Part shown: positions 19,701-29,200 of the stretch, in pieces
Position numbering within the stretch: position 1 is the first letter of the stretch
Layout: each line of letters opens with the position of its first letter
Virus record (IMG/VR): IMGVR_UViG_3300042936_000811
Coordinates: 1 to 64,000 of that record
From: a virus
Direction: 5' to 3' (one strand)
DNA length: 64,000 nucleotides
Position numbers and translations under genes: made by a program
Notes under the pieces: model-generated
The model's input: the letters and a program-made list of their open reading frames with translations, nothing else
The model's database searches: none
Told to the model about the DNA's origin: nothing

Positions 19701-22700
19701 GTTCCGCTAGTCCCCGAAGAACCTGATGAACCCGAACTTCCGCTTGTACCCGATGTTCCTGAAGAACCACTCGAGCCCGAACTTCCACTACTTCCTGATG
19801 TACCCGCAGTTCCTGAAGAACCACTACTACCACTTGAACCTGAACTACCTGAAGTTCCGCTTGTTCCCGCACTTCCTGATGTGCCCGCAGTTCCTGAAGA
19901 ACCACTTGACCCAGAAGAACCTGAACTACCACTACTACCTGATGTTCCGCTAGTACCTGAGGTTCCGCTTATACCACTCGTACCACTTGACCCTGAAGAA
20001 CCTGACGTTCCACTTGTTCCAGATGTACCACTTGAGCCCGAACTCCCTGACGTTCCGCTTGTTCCTGATGAACCTGACGTTCCGCTCGTACCTGAACTAC
20101 CCGCAGTTCCTGATGAGCCTGATGAGCCTGAAGTTCCAGAAGAACCACTTGTACCTGAACTTCCACTACTTCCTGAAGAACCTGAAGAACCACTCGACCC
20201 TGATGTTCCTGAACTTCCACTAGAACCTGACGTTCCCGCAGTTCCTGATGTTCCGCTACTTCCACTCGAACCCGAACTACCGCTTGAACCTGATGAACCG
20301 CTTGTACCTGACGAGCCACTTGAGCCTGAACTTCCACTCGTACCAGCAGTTCCTGATGAGCCACTACTTCCGCTTGAACCCGATGAACCTGATGTACCAC
20401 TCGTTCCTGATGTACCACTCGTTCCCGAAGAACCTGACGTACCTCTAGTTCCTGATGTTCCACTCGAACCTGATGTTCCTGAAGAACCACTTGAACCTGA
20501 ACTACCTGAACTACCTGAAGAACCGCTAGTACCTGAAGACCCTGATGTTCCACTACTTCCACTTGAACCCGAAGAACCTGATGTACCATTAGTTCCATTA
20601 ACACCACTAATTCCACTTGAACCTGAAGTTCCGCTAGTACCTGACGAACCTGATGTTCCGCTAGTCCCCGAAGAACCTGACGTACCTCTAGTTCCAGAAG
20701 TTCCTGAAGAACCGCTACTACCACTCGAACCCGAAGACCCACTTGACCCCGAACTACCGCTAGTACCTGCAGTCCCTGATGAGCCACTTGTACCCGCAGT
20801 CCCTGATGAACCACTACTTCCACTTGAACCTGACGTTCCACTTGTTCCTGATGTTCCTGAAGAACCTGAAGTACCTCTAGTTCCTGATGTACCCGAACTT
20901 CCTGAAGAACCACTTGTTCCTGATGACCCTGAAGTACCGCTAGTTCCTGAAGAACCACTCGAACCCGAACTTCCACTACTTCCTGATGTACCCGCAGTTC
21001 CTGAAGAACCGCTTGTTCCTGATGTCCCACTTGTACCAGTACTACCTGAAGTACCTGAAGAACCACTTGAACCTGATGAACCACTACTTCCACTTGACCC
21101 TGAGGTACCTGATGAACCTGAAGTTCCTGATGAACCTGAAGTTCCTGATGTTCCACTACTTCCGCTTGTTCCACTACTTCCGCTTGAACCCGAACTACCT
21201 GAAGAACCACTTGTTCCGCTAGTTCCTGATGAACCTGAAGTACCTGATGTTCCGCTTGAACCCGAACTACCTGAAGAACCACTTGAACCTGAACTTCCAC
21301 TAGAACCTGACGTTCCCGCAGTTCCTGATGAACCTGACGTTCCCGAAGTTCCTGATGAACCTGATGTTCCGCTAGTTCCAGATGTTCCTGAAGAACCTGA
21401 ACTACCACTTGAGCCTGACGTACCGCTTGTCCCCGAGGAACCTGACGAGCCACTACTACCACTTGAACCTGAAGTTCCACTTGAACCTGAACTACCTGAT
21501 GAGCCACTTGTTCCCGCAGTTCCACTTGAACCTGATGTTCCGCTAGTTCCTGAAGAACCACTTGAACCAGATGAACCTGATGTCCCACTTGTACCAGCAC
21601 TACCTGAAGAACCACTTGAACCTGAGCTTCCTGAAGAACCTGAGGTTCCTGATGTACCACTTACACCTGAACTTCCGCTTGAACCTGAACTACCTGATGT
21701 TCCGCTAGTTCCTGAAGAACCACTTGTACCCGCAGTACCACTTGAACCTGAACTACCTGACGACCCACTTGAACCTGAACTACCTGACGAACCACTTGTT
21801 CCGCTAGTCCCTGATGAACCGCTTGTTCCTGATGTTCCACTTGTACCAGCACTACCTGAAGTTCCTGAAGAACCGCTAGTACCGCTTGAACCTGAACTTC
21901 CTGATGAACCTGATGTTCCACTTGTACCAGCACTACCTGATGTACCCGCAGTTCCTGAAGACCCACTTGAACCTGAACTACCACTACTTCCACTTGAGCC
22001 TGATGTTCCACTTGTACCTGAACTACCTGACGTTCCACTAGTACCTGAAGAGCCCGAAGTTCCGCTTGTTCCCGAACTACCTGAAGTACCTGAAGAACCA
22101 CTTGTTCCTGAAGAACCTGAACTACCTGAAGTACCCGCAGTTCCTGATGAACCCGAACTACCACTACTTCCACTTGAGCCTGATGTTCCACTTGAACCTG
22201 AAGTACCACCTGTTCCTGATGTACCTGAAGAACCACTAGACCCCGAAGAACCTGATGTTCCTGATGTACCACTTACACCACTTGAGCCTGAAGTACCCGC
22301 AGTTCCTGAACTACCTGACGTACCACTTGTTCCGCTTGAACCTGAAGACCCTGATGTACCACTACTACCAGATGACCCGCTAGAGCCTGAACTTCCACTT
22401 GTGCCCGCAGTCCCTGAAGAACCTGAACTTCCTGATGTACCTGAAGACCCACTAGACCCTGAACTTCCGCTTGTTCCCGCAGTTCCTGATGAACCACTAC
22501 TTCCACTTGAACCTGATGTTCCTGAAGTTCCACTCAATCCTGATGAACCACTTGAACCTGAAGACCCTGATGTACCAGCAGTTCCTGATGAACCACTACT
22601 TCCACTTGAACCTGATGTTCCGCTTGTTCCTGATGAACCCGAAGACCCACTTGAACCTGATGAACCGCTACTACCACTTGAGCCAGACGTACCCGAAGTT

Positions 22701-23128
22701 CCTGATGAACCACTACTTCCACTTGAACCCGATGTTCCGCTTGTACCTGACGAACCACTTGTTCCCGAACTACCTGATGTTCCACTTGTTCCTGATGTTC
22801 CGTTAATACCAATAATTAACCATCCAGTACCATTACTCTGTACATAAAGAGAATTATCTGTGGTTAATGTTTTAGTAGTACTACCATCAATTGTTTGGCT
22901 TGACGTTGTATTTACCGTTATGGTCGCTGACCCTGTATTTTTAACAACGTATATTTTACCCGAAATACCAACTGAGGTGGGTAATGTTACTGAAAATGGG
23001 GCATTCGAAGACCCCTCGATAAGATAATCATCAGTTGACACGCTATAAGCACTTGACACTGATTTATAAGGTACTGTTACGCCACCTAAAGATTTGACCC
23101 CATTGCGGGCTATGAATTCATTTGCCAT
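13775..23128 (-). CDS. giant collagen-like protein, 3117 residues
   Basis: An N-terminal head of about 105 residues (MANEFIARNGVKSLGG...) precedes about 2500 residues of Gly-X-Y triplets, mostly GTS and GSS with GTA, GTR, GVS and GLS variants. Two globular islands interrupt the repeat, encoded near 16290-16660 and 14720-15115. A C-terminal domain of about 230 residues with several Cys follows (CGWNGCEW; YYDPISQCDGMF). There is almost no proline in the repeat. A continuous triple helix of this size would be roughly 0.7 micrometre long. A long fibre or whisker role is inferred. The candidate late motif is at 23182-23189. Confidence 0.85.
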   Translation of the reverse strand: MANEFIARNGVKSLGGVTVPYKSVSSAYSVSTDDYLIEGSSNAPFSVTLPTSVGISGKIYVVKNTGSATITVNTTSSQTIDGSTTKTLTTDNSLYVQSNGTGWLIIGINGTSGTSGTSGSSGTSGSSGTSGTSGSSGSSGSSGTSGTSGSSGSSGSSGSSGSSGSSGTSGTSGSSGSSGSSGTAGTSGSSGSSGSSGLSGTSGTSGSSGSSGSSGTAGTSGSSGSSGSSGTSGSSGSSGTAGTSGSSGSSGSSGSSGTSGSSGSSGTSGTSGSSGTAGTSGSSGVSGTSGTSGSSGSSGSSGTSGTGGTSGSSGTSGSSGSSGSSGSSGTAGTSGSSGSSGTSGSSGTSGSSGTSGTSGSSGTSGTSGSSGTSGTSGSSGSSGSSGSSGSSGTAGTSGSAGTSGTSGSSGSSGSSGTSGSSGTSGSAGTSGTSGTSGSSGTSGTSGSSGSSGSSGSSGSSGSSGTAGTSGSSGTSGTSGSSGSSGSSGVSGTSGTSGSSGSSGSSGSSGSAGTSGTSGSSGSSGSSGTSGTSGSSGTAGTSGSSGSSGSSGTSGSSGSSGSSGSSGTSGTSGSSGSSGSSGTSGTSGTSGSSGTSGTSGSSGTAGTSGSSGSSGSSGSSGSSGSSGTSGTSGSSGTSGTSGSSGSSGSSGSSGTSGSSGTSGTSGSSGTSGSSGTSGSSGSSGSSGSSGSSGTSGSTGTSGTSGTSGSSGTAGTSGSSGSSGSSGSSGTSGTSGSSGTSGSSGSSGTSGTRGTSGSSGTSGTSGTSGSSGSSGSSGTAGTSGSSGTAGTSGSSGSSGSSGSSGSSGSSGTSGTRGTSGSSGTSGTSGSSGTSGTSGSSGISGVNGTNGTSGSSGSSGSSGTSGSSGTSGSSGSSGSSGSSGSSGTSGSSGTSGTRGTSGSSGTSGTSGTSGTSGSSGSSGSSGSSGTAGTSGSSGSSGSSGTSGSSGSSGSSGSSGSSGTSGTAGTSGSSGSSGTSGSSGSSGSSGSSGSSGTSGSSGTSGSSGSSGTAGSSGTSGTSGSSGTSGTSGSSGSSGTSGTSGTSGSSGSSGTSGISGTSGTSGTSGSSGSSGSSGSSGSSGTAGTSGSAGTSGTSGSSGSSGSSGSSGTAGTSGSSGSSGSSGSSGTSGTSGSSGSSGSSGTSGTSGTSGSSGSSGSSGTSGTSGSSGSSGSSGSSGTSGSSGSSGSSGSSGTAGTSGSAGTSGTSGSSGSSGSSGSSGTAGTSGTSGSSGSSGTSGSSGTSGSSGSSGSSGTSGTRGTSGSSGTSGTSGTSGTSGTSGSSGSSGSSGTSGTSGSSGSSGSSGSSGSSGTAGTSGSSGTAGTSGSSGSSGSSGSSGSSGSSGVSGTSGTSGTSGSSGTSGTSGSSGSSGSSGSSGSSGTSGSSGTSGTSGSSGSSGTSGSSGSSGSSGSSGSSGSSGTSGTRGTSGSSGTSGTSGSSGTSGTSGSSGSSGSSGTSGSSGTAGTSGSSGSSGSSGSSGSSGSSGSSGSSGTSGTSGSSGSSGSSGSSGTSGTRGTSGSSGTSGTSGTSGSSGSSGSSGTSGLSGTSGTSGTSGSSGSSGSSGSSGSSGVSGTSGTSGTSGSSGSSGSSGSSGSSGTSGSSGSSGSSGSSGTSGSSGSSGSSGTSGTRGTSGSSGTSGTSGLNGTAGTSGTSGSSGSSGTSGTSGSSGSSGSSGSSGSSGTSGTSGSSGSSGSSGLSGTSGTSGSSGSSGSSGSSGSSGTSGSSGSSGSSGSSGTSGSSGSSGTSGTRGTSGSSGTSGTSGLSGTSGTSGTSGSSGSSGSSGSSGTAGTSGSSGSSGSSGSSGTAGTSGSSGTSGSSGSSGSSGSSGTSGSSGSSGSSGTSGTRGTSGSSGTSGVSGTSGTSGTSGTSGTSGSSGSSGSSGSSGVSGTSGTAGTSGSSGSSGSSGSSGSSGSSGSSGTSGTSGSSGSSGSSGSSGISGTSGTSGSSGSSGSSGSSGTSGTRGTSGSSGTSGTSGLSGTAGTSGTSGSSGSSGSSGSSGTAGTSGSSGSSGSSGSSGTSGTSGSSGSSGSSGSSGSSGTSGTRGTSGSSGTSGTSGSSGTSGTSGSSGSSGSSGSSGSSGSSGTSGVSGSSGSSGTSGSSGSSGSSGSSGVSGSSGSSGSSGTSGTSGSSGSSGSSGSSGTSGTRGTSGSSGTAGTSGVNGASSCITWLSDTSNTTIPASTRISYGPVNVINSLNTIYVNKTSYNPSVDTSAWWTGLQNYVTANGAGSAYITVVEVETGLVGIYTVNSVSLAGNVYTVSVAVNSGGVSSWTNNYNHCINWVGSGKSGTSGTSGTRGTSGSSGTSGTSGTSGSSGSSGSSGSSGSSGSSGSSGSSGTSGTSGSSGSSGSSGTSGVSGSSGSSGTSGSSGSSGSSGSSGSSGTSGISGSSGSSGSSGSSGSSGSSGTSGTSGSSGSSGSSGSSGTSGTRGTSGSSGTSGTSGTSGSSGSSGSSGTSGTSGSSGSSGTSGSSGSSGSSGSSGSSGTAGTSGVSGASGVSGTSGTSGNSGSSGTSGTSGSSGSSGSSGSSGTSGNSGSSGSSGSSGSSGSSGSSGTSGSSGSSGTSGSSGSSGSSGTSGTRGTSGSSGTSGTSGTSGSSGSSGSSGSSGSSGTSGVSGSSGSSGSSGSSGSSGSSGTSGNSGSSGSSGSSGSSGSSGTSGTRGTSGSSGTSGTSGSSGTSGITANDGSNSGRWEYKGVGVGLDPLATRFATSNATQGLYNNLTINVLDYAGTNYTNWFKALALVVGLGNKVFFQVTKLGDNSNIAIYEITTIVDNTTWFDINFSSSLVGSGVLTSGDVCTISWVYNGKSGTNGTSGSSGTSGTRGTSGSSGTSGTSGTSGSSGSSGSSGSSGSSGTSGTRGTSGSSGTSGTSGTSGSSGSSGSSGSSGSSGSSGSSGLTGVAGTSGTSGGGGGSIAIYDEGTLVTSSAVSLNFAGTCITAVDDGGGAITVGIDCSKIYVIASTSATIGDFQVNESLDNYRIGDSACGWNGCEWTVLSPIVSGVGTPFPTQNGSCAIPNLYDTSVPPFKINLCGHVFCDTAVGADQVGVSVSWVKCSELSQIGVSQPTIIFEDVYNYNPNTKSVCIGSQVTYYDPISQCDGMFIVGISSRLATPNKVRFTWTLSILY
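14430..22810 (-). repeat. GTS/GSS collagen-like coding repeat
   Basis: The 9-bp periodic DNA encodes Gly-Thr-Ser and Gly-Ser-Ser triplets, interrupted by two non-repetitive islands. Synonymous codons vary freely (TCA/AGT, ACT/ACA/ACG, GGA/GGT), so long perfect DNA repeats are limited. The opposite strand has an open frame of Pro-Glu/Val-Pro repeats through most of the region, a consequence of the codon pattern. Confidence 0.9.
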
Positions 23129-23181
23129 TATATTTTTCTTTTTTCACTTTCCAAAAGAAAATTCTTCTATGTTTATTAACT

Positions 23182-23189
23182 TATAAATA
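23182..23189 (-). promoter_or_regulatory. candidate late motif TATTTATA
   Basis: The coding strand reads CATATTTATAAGT, 53 nt before the start at 23128, leaving a normal untranslated leader. Confidence 0.55.
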
Positions 23190-23217
23190 TGTTATCATAA
23201 CCTTTTCTCTTTTTAAA

Positions 23218-23257
23218 ATAAAAAAAACCACCATATAATTTGAGTAATATGGTGGTT
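23218..23257 (-). terminator. rho-independent terminator after 2553-residue collagen-like gene
   Basis: An 11-bp stem (AACCACCATAT with ATATGGTGGTT) is followed on the minus strand by a run of T residues. It lies just past the stop of the gene at 23279. Confidence 0.85.
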
Positions 23258-23278
23258 ATTAATTAATATGTTTTTATT

Positions 23279-26200
23279 TTAGAAGACAATCCTTGTTCCT
23301 ACACTTATATCCCAAGTTCCGCCTCCAATTGCTGCGTACAACTCAAGATTTGAACCTATAATTACTGTGTAGAATTTAACCGCCACCGTTGAAGCGTTTA
23401 AATCAGGTGTTGAACTATCAGTAAATGCCGTATTAGTTCCGTCCCACACTGTCATAATAATACCACTTCTCATCGCGTTTGTTCCAGAATCGTATACGTA
23501 ATAATCAAATGTTGCACTTGAACCTGATGCGAATGGAAAACGACAAATTAATGTTGTTGTTGTAACACCTGTTTCTCTACATGATTGTAATGACTGATTA
23601 CCTTGTTCAATAGTGTCACCTGTTATTCCTAAAGTAGTACCATCAAAGGTTAAATTAGGTTCTGATGTTATACCACCCGCACCATCTGAAGTTAATACTT
23701 CATTATCATTACCTGATACGACAGGAGATAAACCACTTGTACCTGAAGAACCTGATGTCCCACTTGTCCCTGATGTCCCACTAGTTCCTTGCAAACCACT
23801 TGTTCCGCTCGTACCCGTAGTTCCCGAAGAACCACTTGTACCCGATGTTCCTGAAGAACCGCTTGTTCCTGATGAACCAGAACTACCTGATGTTCCGCTT
23901 GAGCCCGAACTACCCGATGTTCCTGATGAGCCACTCGTACCTGAAGTTCCGCTCGTACCCGATGTTCCTGAACTACCTGACGTACCCGATGTTCCTGAAC
24001 TACCTGACGTACCCGATGTTCCTGAAGAACCACTTGTTCCTGATGTTCCACTACTTCCTGATGTACCTGCAGTTCCACTTGAACCCGATGTTCCTGAAGA
24101 ACCTGAAGACCCGCTTGTTCCTGAAGAACCTGACGTTCCACTTGTACCACTAGACCCTGAACTACCTGAGGAACCACTTGAACCTGATGTTCCACTTGTA
24201 CCCGCAGTTCCTGAAGAACCCGAACTACCACTAGAACCTGATGTTCCCGATGTTCCACTACTTCCGCTTGTACCCGCGGTTCCTGATGAACCCGATGTTC
24301 CACTACTCCCTGAAGTTCCTGATGAACCTGAACTACCTGATGTTCCGCTTGTACCCGCAGTTCCTGATGAACCACTTGTTCCTGAACTACCCGAAGAACC
24401 CGAAGTTCCACTACTTCCACTAGAACCTGATGAACCCGAAGAACCGCTTGACCCCGATGTTCCACTACTTCCACTTGTACCCGCAGTTCCTGAAGAACCG
24501 CTACTTCCTGAAGAACCACTTGACCCCGATGAACCGCTTGTTCCTGAACTACCCGATGTTCCACTACTTCCGCTTGTGCCTGATGTACCTGCAGTTCCTG
24601 AAGAACCGCTTGTTCCTGATGTTCCTGAAGACCCCGAACTACCACTAGAACCTGAAGACCCCGAACTACCACTTGAACCTGAAGTTCCGCTAGTTCCTGA
24701 AGAACCACTTGACCCCGACGAACCTGAACTTCCTGACGTTCCACTAGTACCCGCAGTTCCTGAAGAGCCGCTACTACCGCTTGAACCTGAACTACCTGAA
24801 GTTCCTGATGAACCACTTGAACCTGATGAACCGCTACTACCACTTGAGCCAGACGTACCTGAAGTTCCTGATGAACCTGATGTACCTGCAGTTCCTGAAG
24901 AACCACTTGTCCCACTAGACCCTGATGAACCTGATGAGCCACTTGAACCTGAACTACCGCTAGTGCCTGATGTACCCGAGCTACCACTTGTTCCTGACGA
25001 ACCACTTGTTCCACTTGAGCCCGAACTACCTGATGAACCTGATGTTCCTGATGAGCCACTCGTACCTGAAGTTCCGCTAGTTCCTGAAGAACCTGATGAG
25101 CCACTCGTACCTGAAGAACCGCTAGTTCCTGAAGAACCTGAAGTTCCACTAGTTCCTGAAGAACCACTTGTCCCCGACGTTCCTGAACTACCCGATGTAC
25201 CACTTGAACCTGAACTACCTGACGTTCCCGATGTTCCACTACTTCCACTAGAACCTGAACTACCACTAGAACCTGATGTTCCACTTGTACCTGAAGAACC
25301 GCTTGACCCTGATGTTCCACTACTTCCACTTGTACCTGCAGTACCTGAAGAACCGCTTGACCCCGATGAACCGCTTGTCCCACTAGACCCTGATGAACCT
25401 GAACTACCACTAGAACCTGAACTTCCTGATGTACCTGAACTTCCGCTAGTACCTGATGTTCCGCTAGTCCCACTTGTACCCGCAGAACCTGAAGTTCCTG
25501 ATGACCCGTTAGTTCCTGATGAACCACTTGAACCTGAAGTTCCGCTAGTTCCTGAAGAACCACTTGTCCCTGACGTACCTGAACTTCCGCTAGTTCCTGA
25601 TGAACCACTTGTACCTGATGTTCCGCTAGTACCTGATGTTCCTGAAGAACCACTTGTCCCTGACGTACCTGAACTTCCGCTAGTTCCTGAAGAACCACTT
25701 GAACCTGATGACCCTGAACTTCCACTAGTTCCTGAAGTACCACTTGAACCTGAAGTTCCGCTAGTTCCTGAACTTCCGTTAGTTCCTGATGAACCACTTG
25801 TTCCTGATGAACCACTTGTTCCTGATGAACCACTTGTTCCTGATGAACCGCTTGTTCCTGAAGTACCCGAAGAACCTGACGTTCCACTTGTTCCCGATGA
25901 ACCACTTGAACCCGATGTTCCTGATGAACCATTAGTTCCTGAAGTACCCGAAGAACCTGACGTTCCACTTGTTCCCGATGAACCACTTGTACCTGAACTA
26001 CCGCTAGTTCCTGATGAACCTGAACTTCCTGACGTTCCGCTTGTACCCGCAGTACCTGACGAACCACTAGACCCTGAACTTCCTGATGAACCTGAACTTC
26101 CTGATGTTCCACTTGTTCCGCTAGACCCTGAAGAACCGCTTGACCCCGATGTTCCGCTAGTTCCTGATGAACCACTAGTTCCTGACGAACCTGAAGTACC

Positions 26201-29200
26201 ACTTGAACCTGATGTTCCTGAAGAACCCGATGTTCCTGAAGAACCATCTGTTCCGCTAGTTCCTGACGAACCACTTGAACCTGATGTCCCCGATGAACCT
26301 GAACTACCGCTAGTGCCTGATGTACCCGAGCTACCACTTGTTCCTGACGAACCACTTGAACCTGATGACCCGCTTGTACCTGAAGACCCACTTGTTCCAC
26401 TAGAACCTGATGTCCCACTTGACCCTGAAGTTCCTGATGAGCCACTTGTTCCGCTTGAACCAGATGTACCACTTGTTCCTGATGAACCATTTACACCACT
26501 AATACCACTTGAGCCTGAAGTTCCGCTACTACCATCCGTTCCTGATGAACCATCTGTTCCACTTGTACCTGAACTACCGTCAGTTCCGCTTGTTCCTGAA
26601 GTTCCACTTGACCCATCTGTTCCTGATGAACCATCTGTTCCACTAGTACCTGATGTTCCTGATGAACCATCTGTTCCACTAGTACCTGATGTTCCTGATG
26701 AGCCATCCGTACCTGAAGTACCACTAGTTCCTGAAGAACCATCTGTACCACTTGTTCCGCTAGTTCCTGAAGAACCATCAGTTCCGCTAGTTCCTGAAGA
26801 ACCATCAGTTCCACTTGTACCTGAACTACCATCAACACCACTTAATCCACTTGAACCTGATGTTCCTGAAGTACCTGAACTACCGCTAGTTCCTGATGAA
26901 CCTGAACTTCCACTTGTTCCCGATGAACCATCAGTACCTGAAGTACCACTAGTTCCCGAAGAACCATCTATTCCTGAAGTTCCTGAAGAACCATCAACAC
27001 CACTTAATCCGCTTGAACCCGATGTTCCTGAAGAACCATCAGTTCCGCTTGTTCCTGATGAACCATCGGTTCCACTAGTACCTGATGTTCCTGAAGAGCC
27101 GTCTGTACCTGAAGTTCCTGAAGAACCGTCTGTTCCTGATGTTCCTGAAGAACCGTCTGTTCCTGAAGTTCCACTTGTTCCTGAAGAACCATCGGTTCCA
27201 CTTGTTCCTGAAGAACCATCGGTTCCACTAGTACCTGATGTTCCTGAAGAGCCGTCTGTACCTGAAGTACCACTACTTCCTGAAGAACCATCAGTTCCCG
27301 AACTTCCGCTAGTTCCTGAAGAGCCGTCTGTACCTGATGTACCGCTAGTTCCTGAAGAGCCGTCTGTACCTGATGTACCACTAGTTCCTGAAGAACCATC
27401 AGTTCCTGAACTCCCACTAGTCCCTGAAGAACCATCTGTTCCGCTTGTTCCTGAAGAACCATCTGTTCCTGAAGTACCTGAACTTCCACTTGTTCCTGAA
27501 GAACCATCTGTTCCGCTTGTTCCTGAAGAACCGTCAACACCACTTAATCCACTTGAACCTGATGTTCCACTACTCCCATTAGTTCCACTTGTTCCTGAAC
27601 TACCATCTGTTCCTGAAGTTCCACTAGTACCTGAAGAGCCATCTGTTCCCGAAGTTCCTGAAGAACCATCTGTTCCTGATGAACCATCTGTTCCGCTAGT
27701 TCCTGATGAACCATCTGTTCCACTAGTACCTGAAGTACCTGATGAACCATCTGTTCCGCTAGTGCCTGAAGAACCGTCAGTTCCGCTTGTTCCTGAACTA
27801 CCATCCGTACCGCTTGTTCCTGAACTACCATCAGTCCCACTTGTTCCTGACGAACCACTTGTTCCTGATGAACCATCTGTTCCTGAAGAACCACTGGTCC
27901 CCGATGAACCGTTAGTACCGCTTGTTCCTGATGAACCATTCACACCACTAATACCACTTGAACCTGACGAACCTGACGAGCCATCTGTCCCGCTAGTTCC
28001 TGAAGAACCGTCAGTACCACTTGTTCCTGAACTTCCTGAAGAACCGCTAGTCCCTGAAGAACCATCCGTTCCACTTGTTCCTGAAGAACCATCTGTACCT
28101 GAACTTCCACTAGTTCCTGAACTTCCACTAGTTCCTGAAGAACCATCTGTTCCTGAACTACCGTCAGTTCCGCTAGTTCCTGAAGAACCATCAACACCAC
28201 TTAATCCACTTGAACCCGAGGTTCCTGAACTACCATCTGTCCCACTTGTACCTGATGTACCGCTAGTTCCTGAAGAGCCGTCTGTACCTGATGTACCACT
28301 AGTTCCTGAAGAACCATCAGTTCCTGAACTCCCACTAGTCCCTGAAGAACCGTCAGTTCCGCTTGTACCTGAAGAACCATCAACACCGCTTAATCCGCTT
28401 GACCCCGATGTTCCTGAAGAACCATCAGTTCCGCTAGTTCCTGAACTACCGTCAGTACCCGAACTTCCACTTGTTCCCGATGACCCATCTGTTCCTGAAG
28501 TACCTGATGAACCATCTGTCCCTGAAGTACCTGAAGAACCATCTGTTCCACTAGTACCTGAACTACCATCTGTTCCACTTGTTCCTGAGGAACCGCCTGA
28601 ACCTGAAGAACCGCTTGTACCAGAACTTCCACTTGTACCTGAAGAACCATCAGTACCCGAACTTCCACTTGTACCTGAAGAACCATCAGTTCCGCTTGTT
28701 CCTGAAGAACCATCAGTACCGCTAGTTCCTGAAGAACCACTTGACCCCGATGTTCCTGAAGTACCTGAACTACCGTCAGTACCGCTAGTTCCTGATGAAC
28801 CATCTGTTCCTGAAGTACCTGAACTTCCACTTGTTCCTGAAGAACCATCTGTTCCTGAAGTACCTGAAGAACCATCAACACCACTTAATCCACTTGAACC
28901 TGATGTTCCACTTGTTCCTGAAGAACCATCTGTTCCGCTTGTTCCACTAGTACCTGAAGAACCATCAGTTCCGCTTGTTCCTGAAGAACCATCAGTACCG
29001 CTAGTTCCTGAAGAACCGTCTGTTCCGCTTGTTCCTGAAGAACCGTCAACACCACTTAATCCACTTGAACCTGATGTTCCACTTGTTCCCGATGACCCAT
29101 CTGTTCCGCTAGTTCCACTTGTTCCTGATGAACCATCTGTTCCGCTAGTTCCTGAAGAACCGTTAGTACCACTAGTTCCTGATGAACCATCTGTTCCTGA

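Noticed and set aside
16644-22847. Open plus-strand frame of 2067 codons (Pro-Glu-Val repeats) opposite the 3117-residue gene
   Set aside because: It is a shadow of the GTS/GSS codon pattern: the limited codon set leaves no stops in this antisense frame. The sense frame has head, islands, tail domain, motif and terminator, while the antisense frame has none of these.
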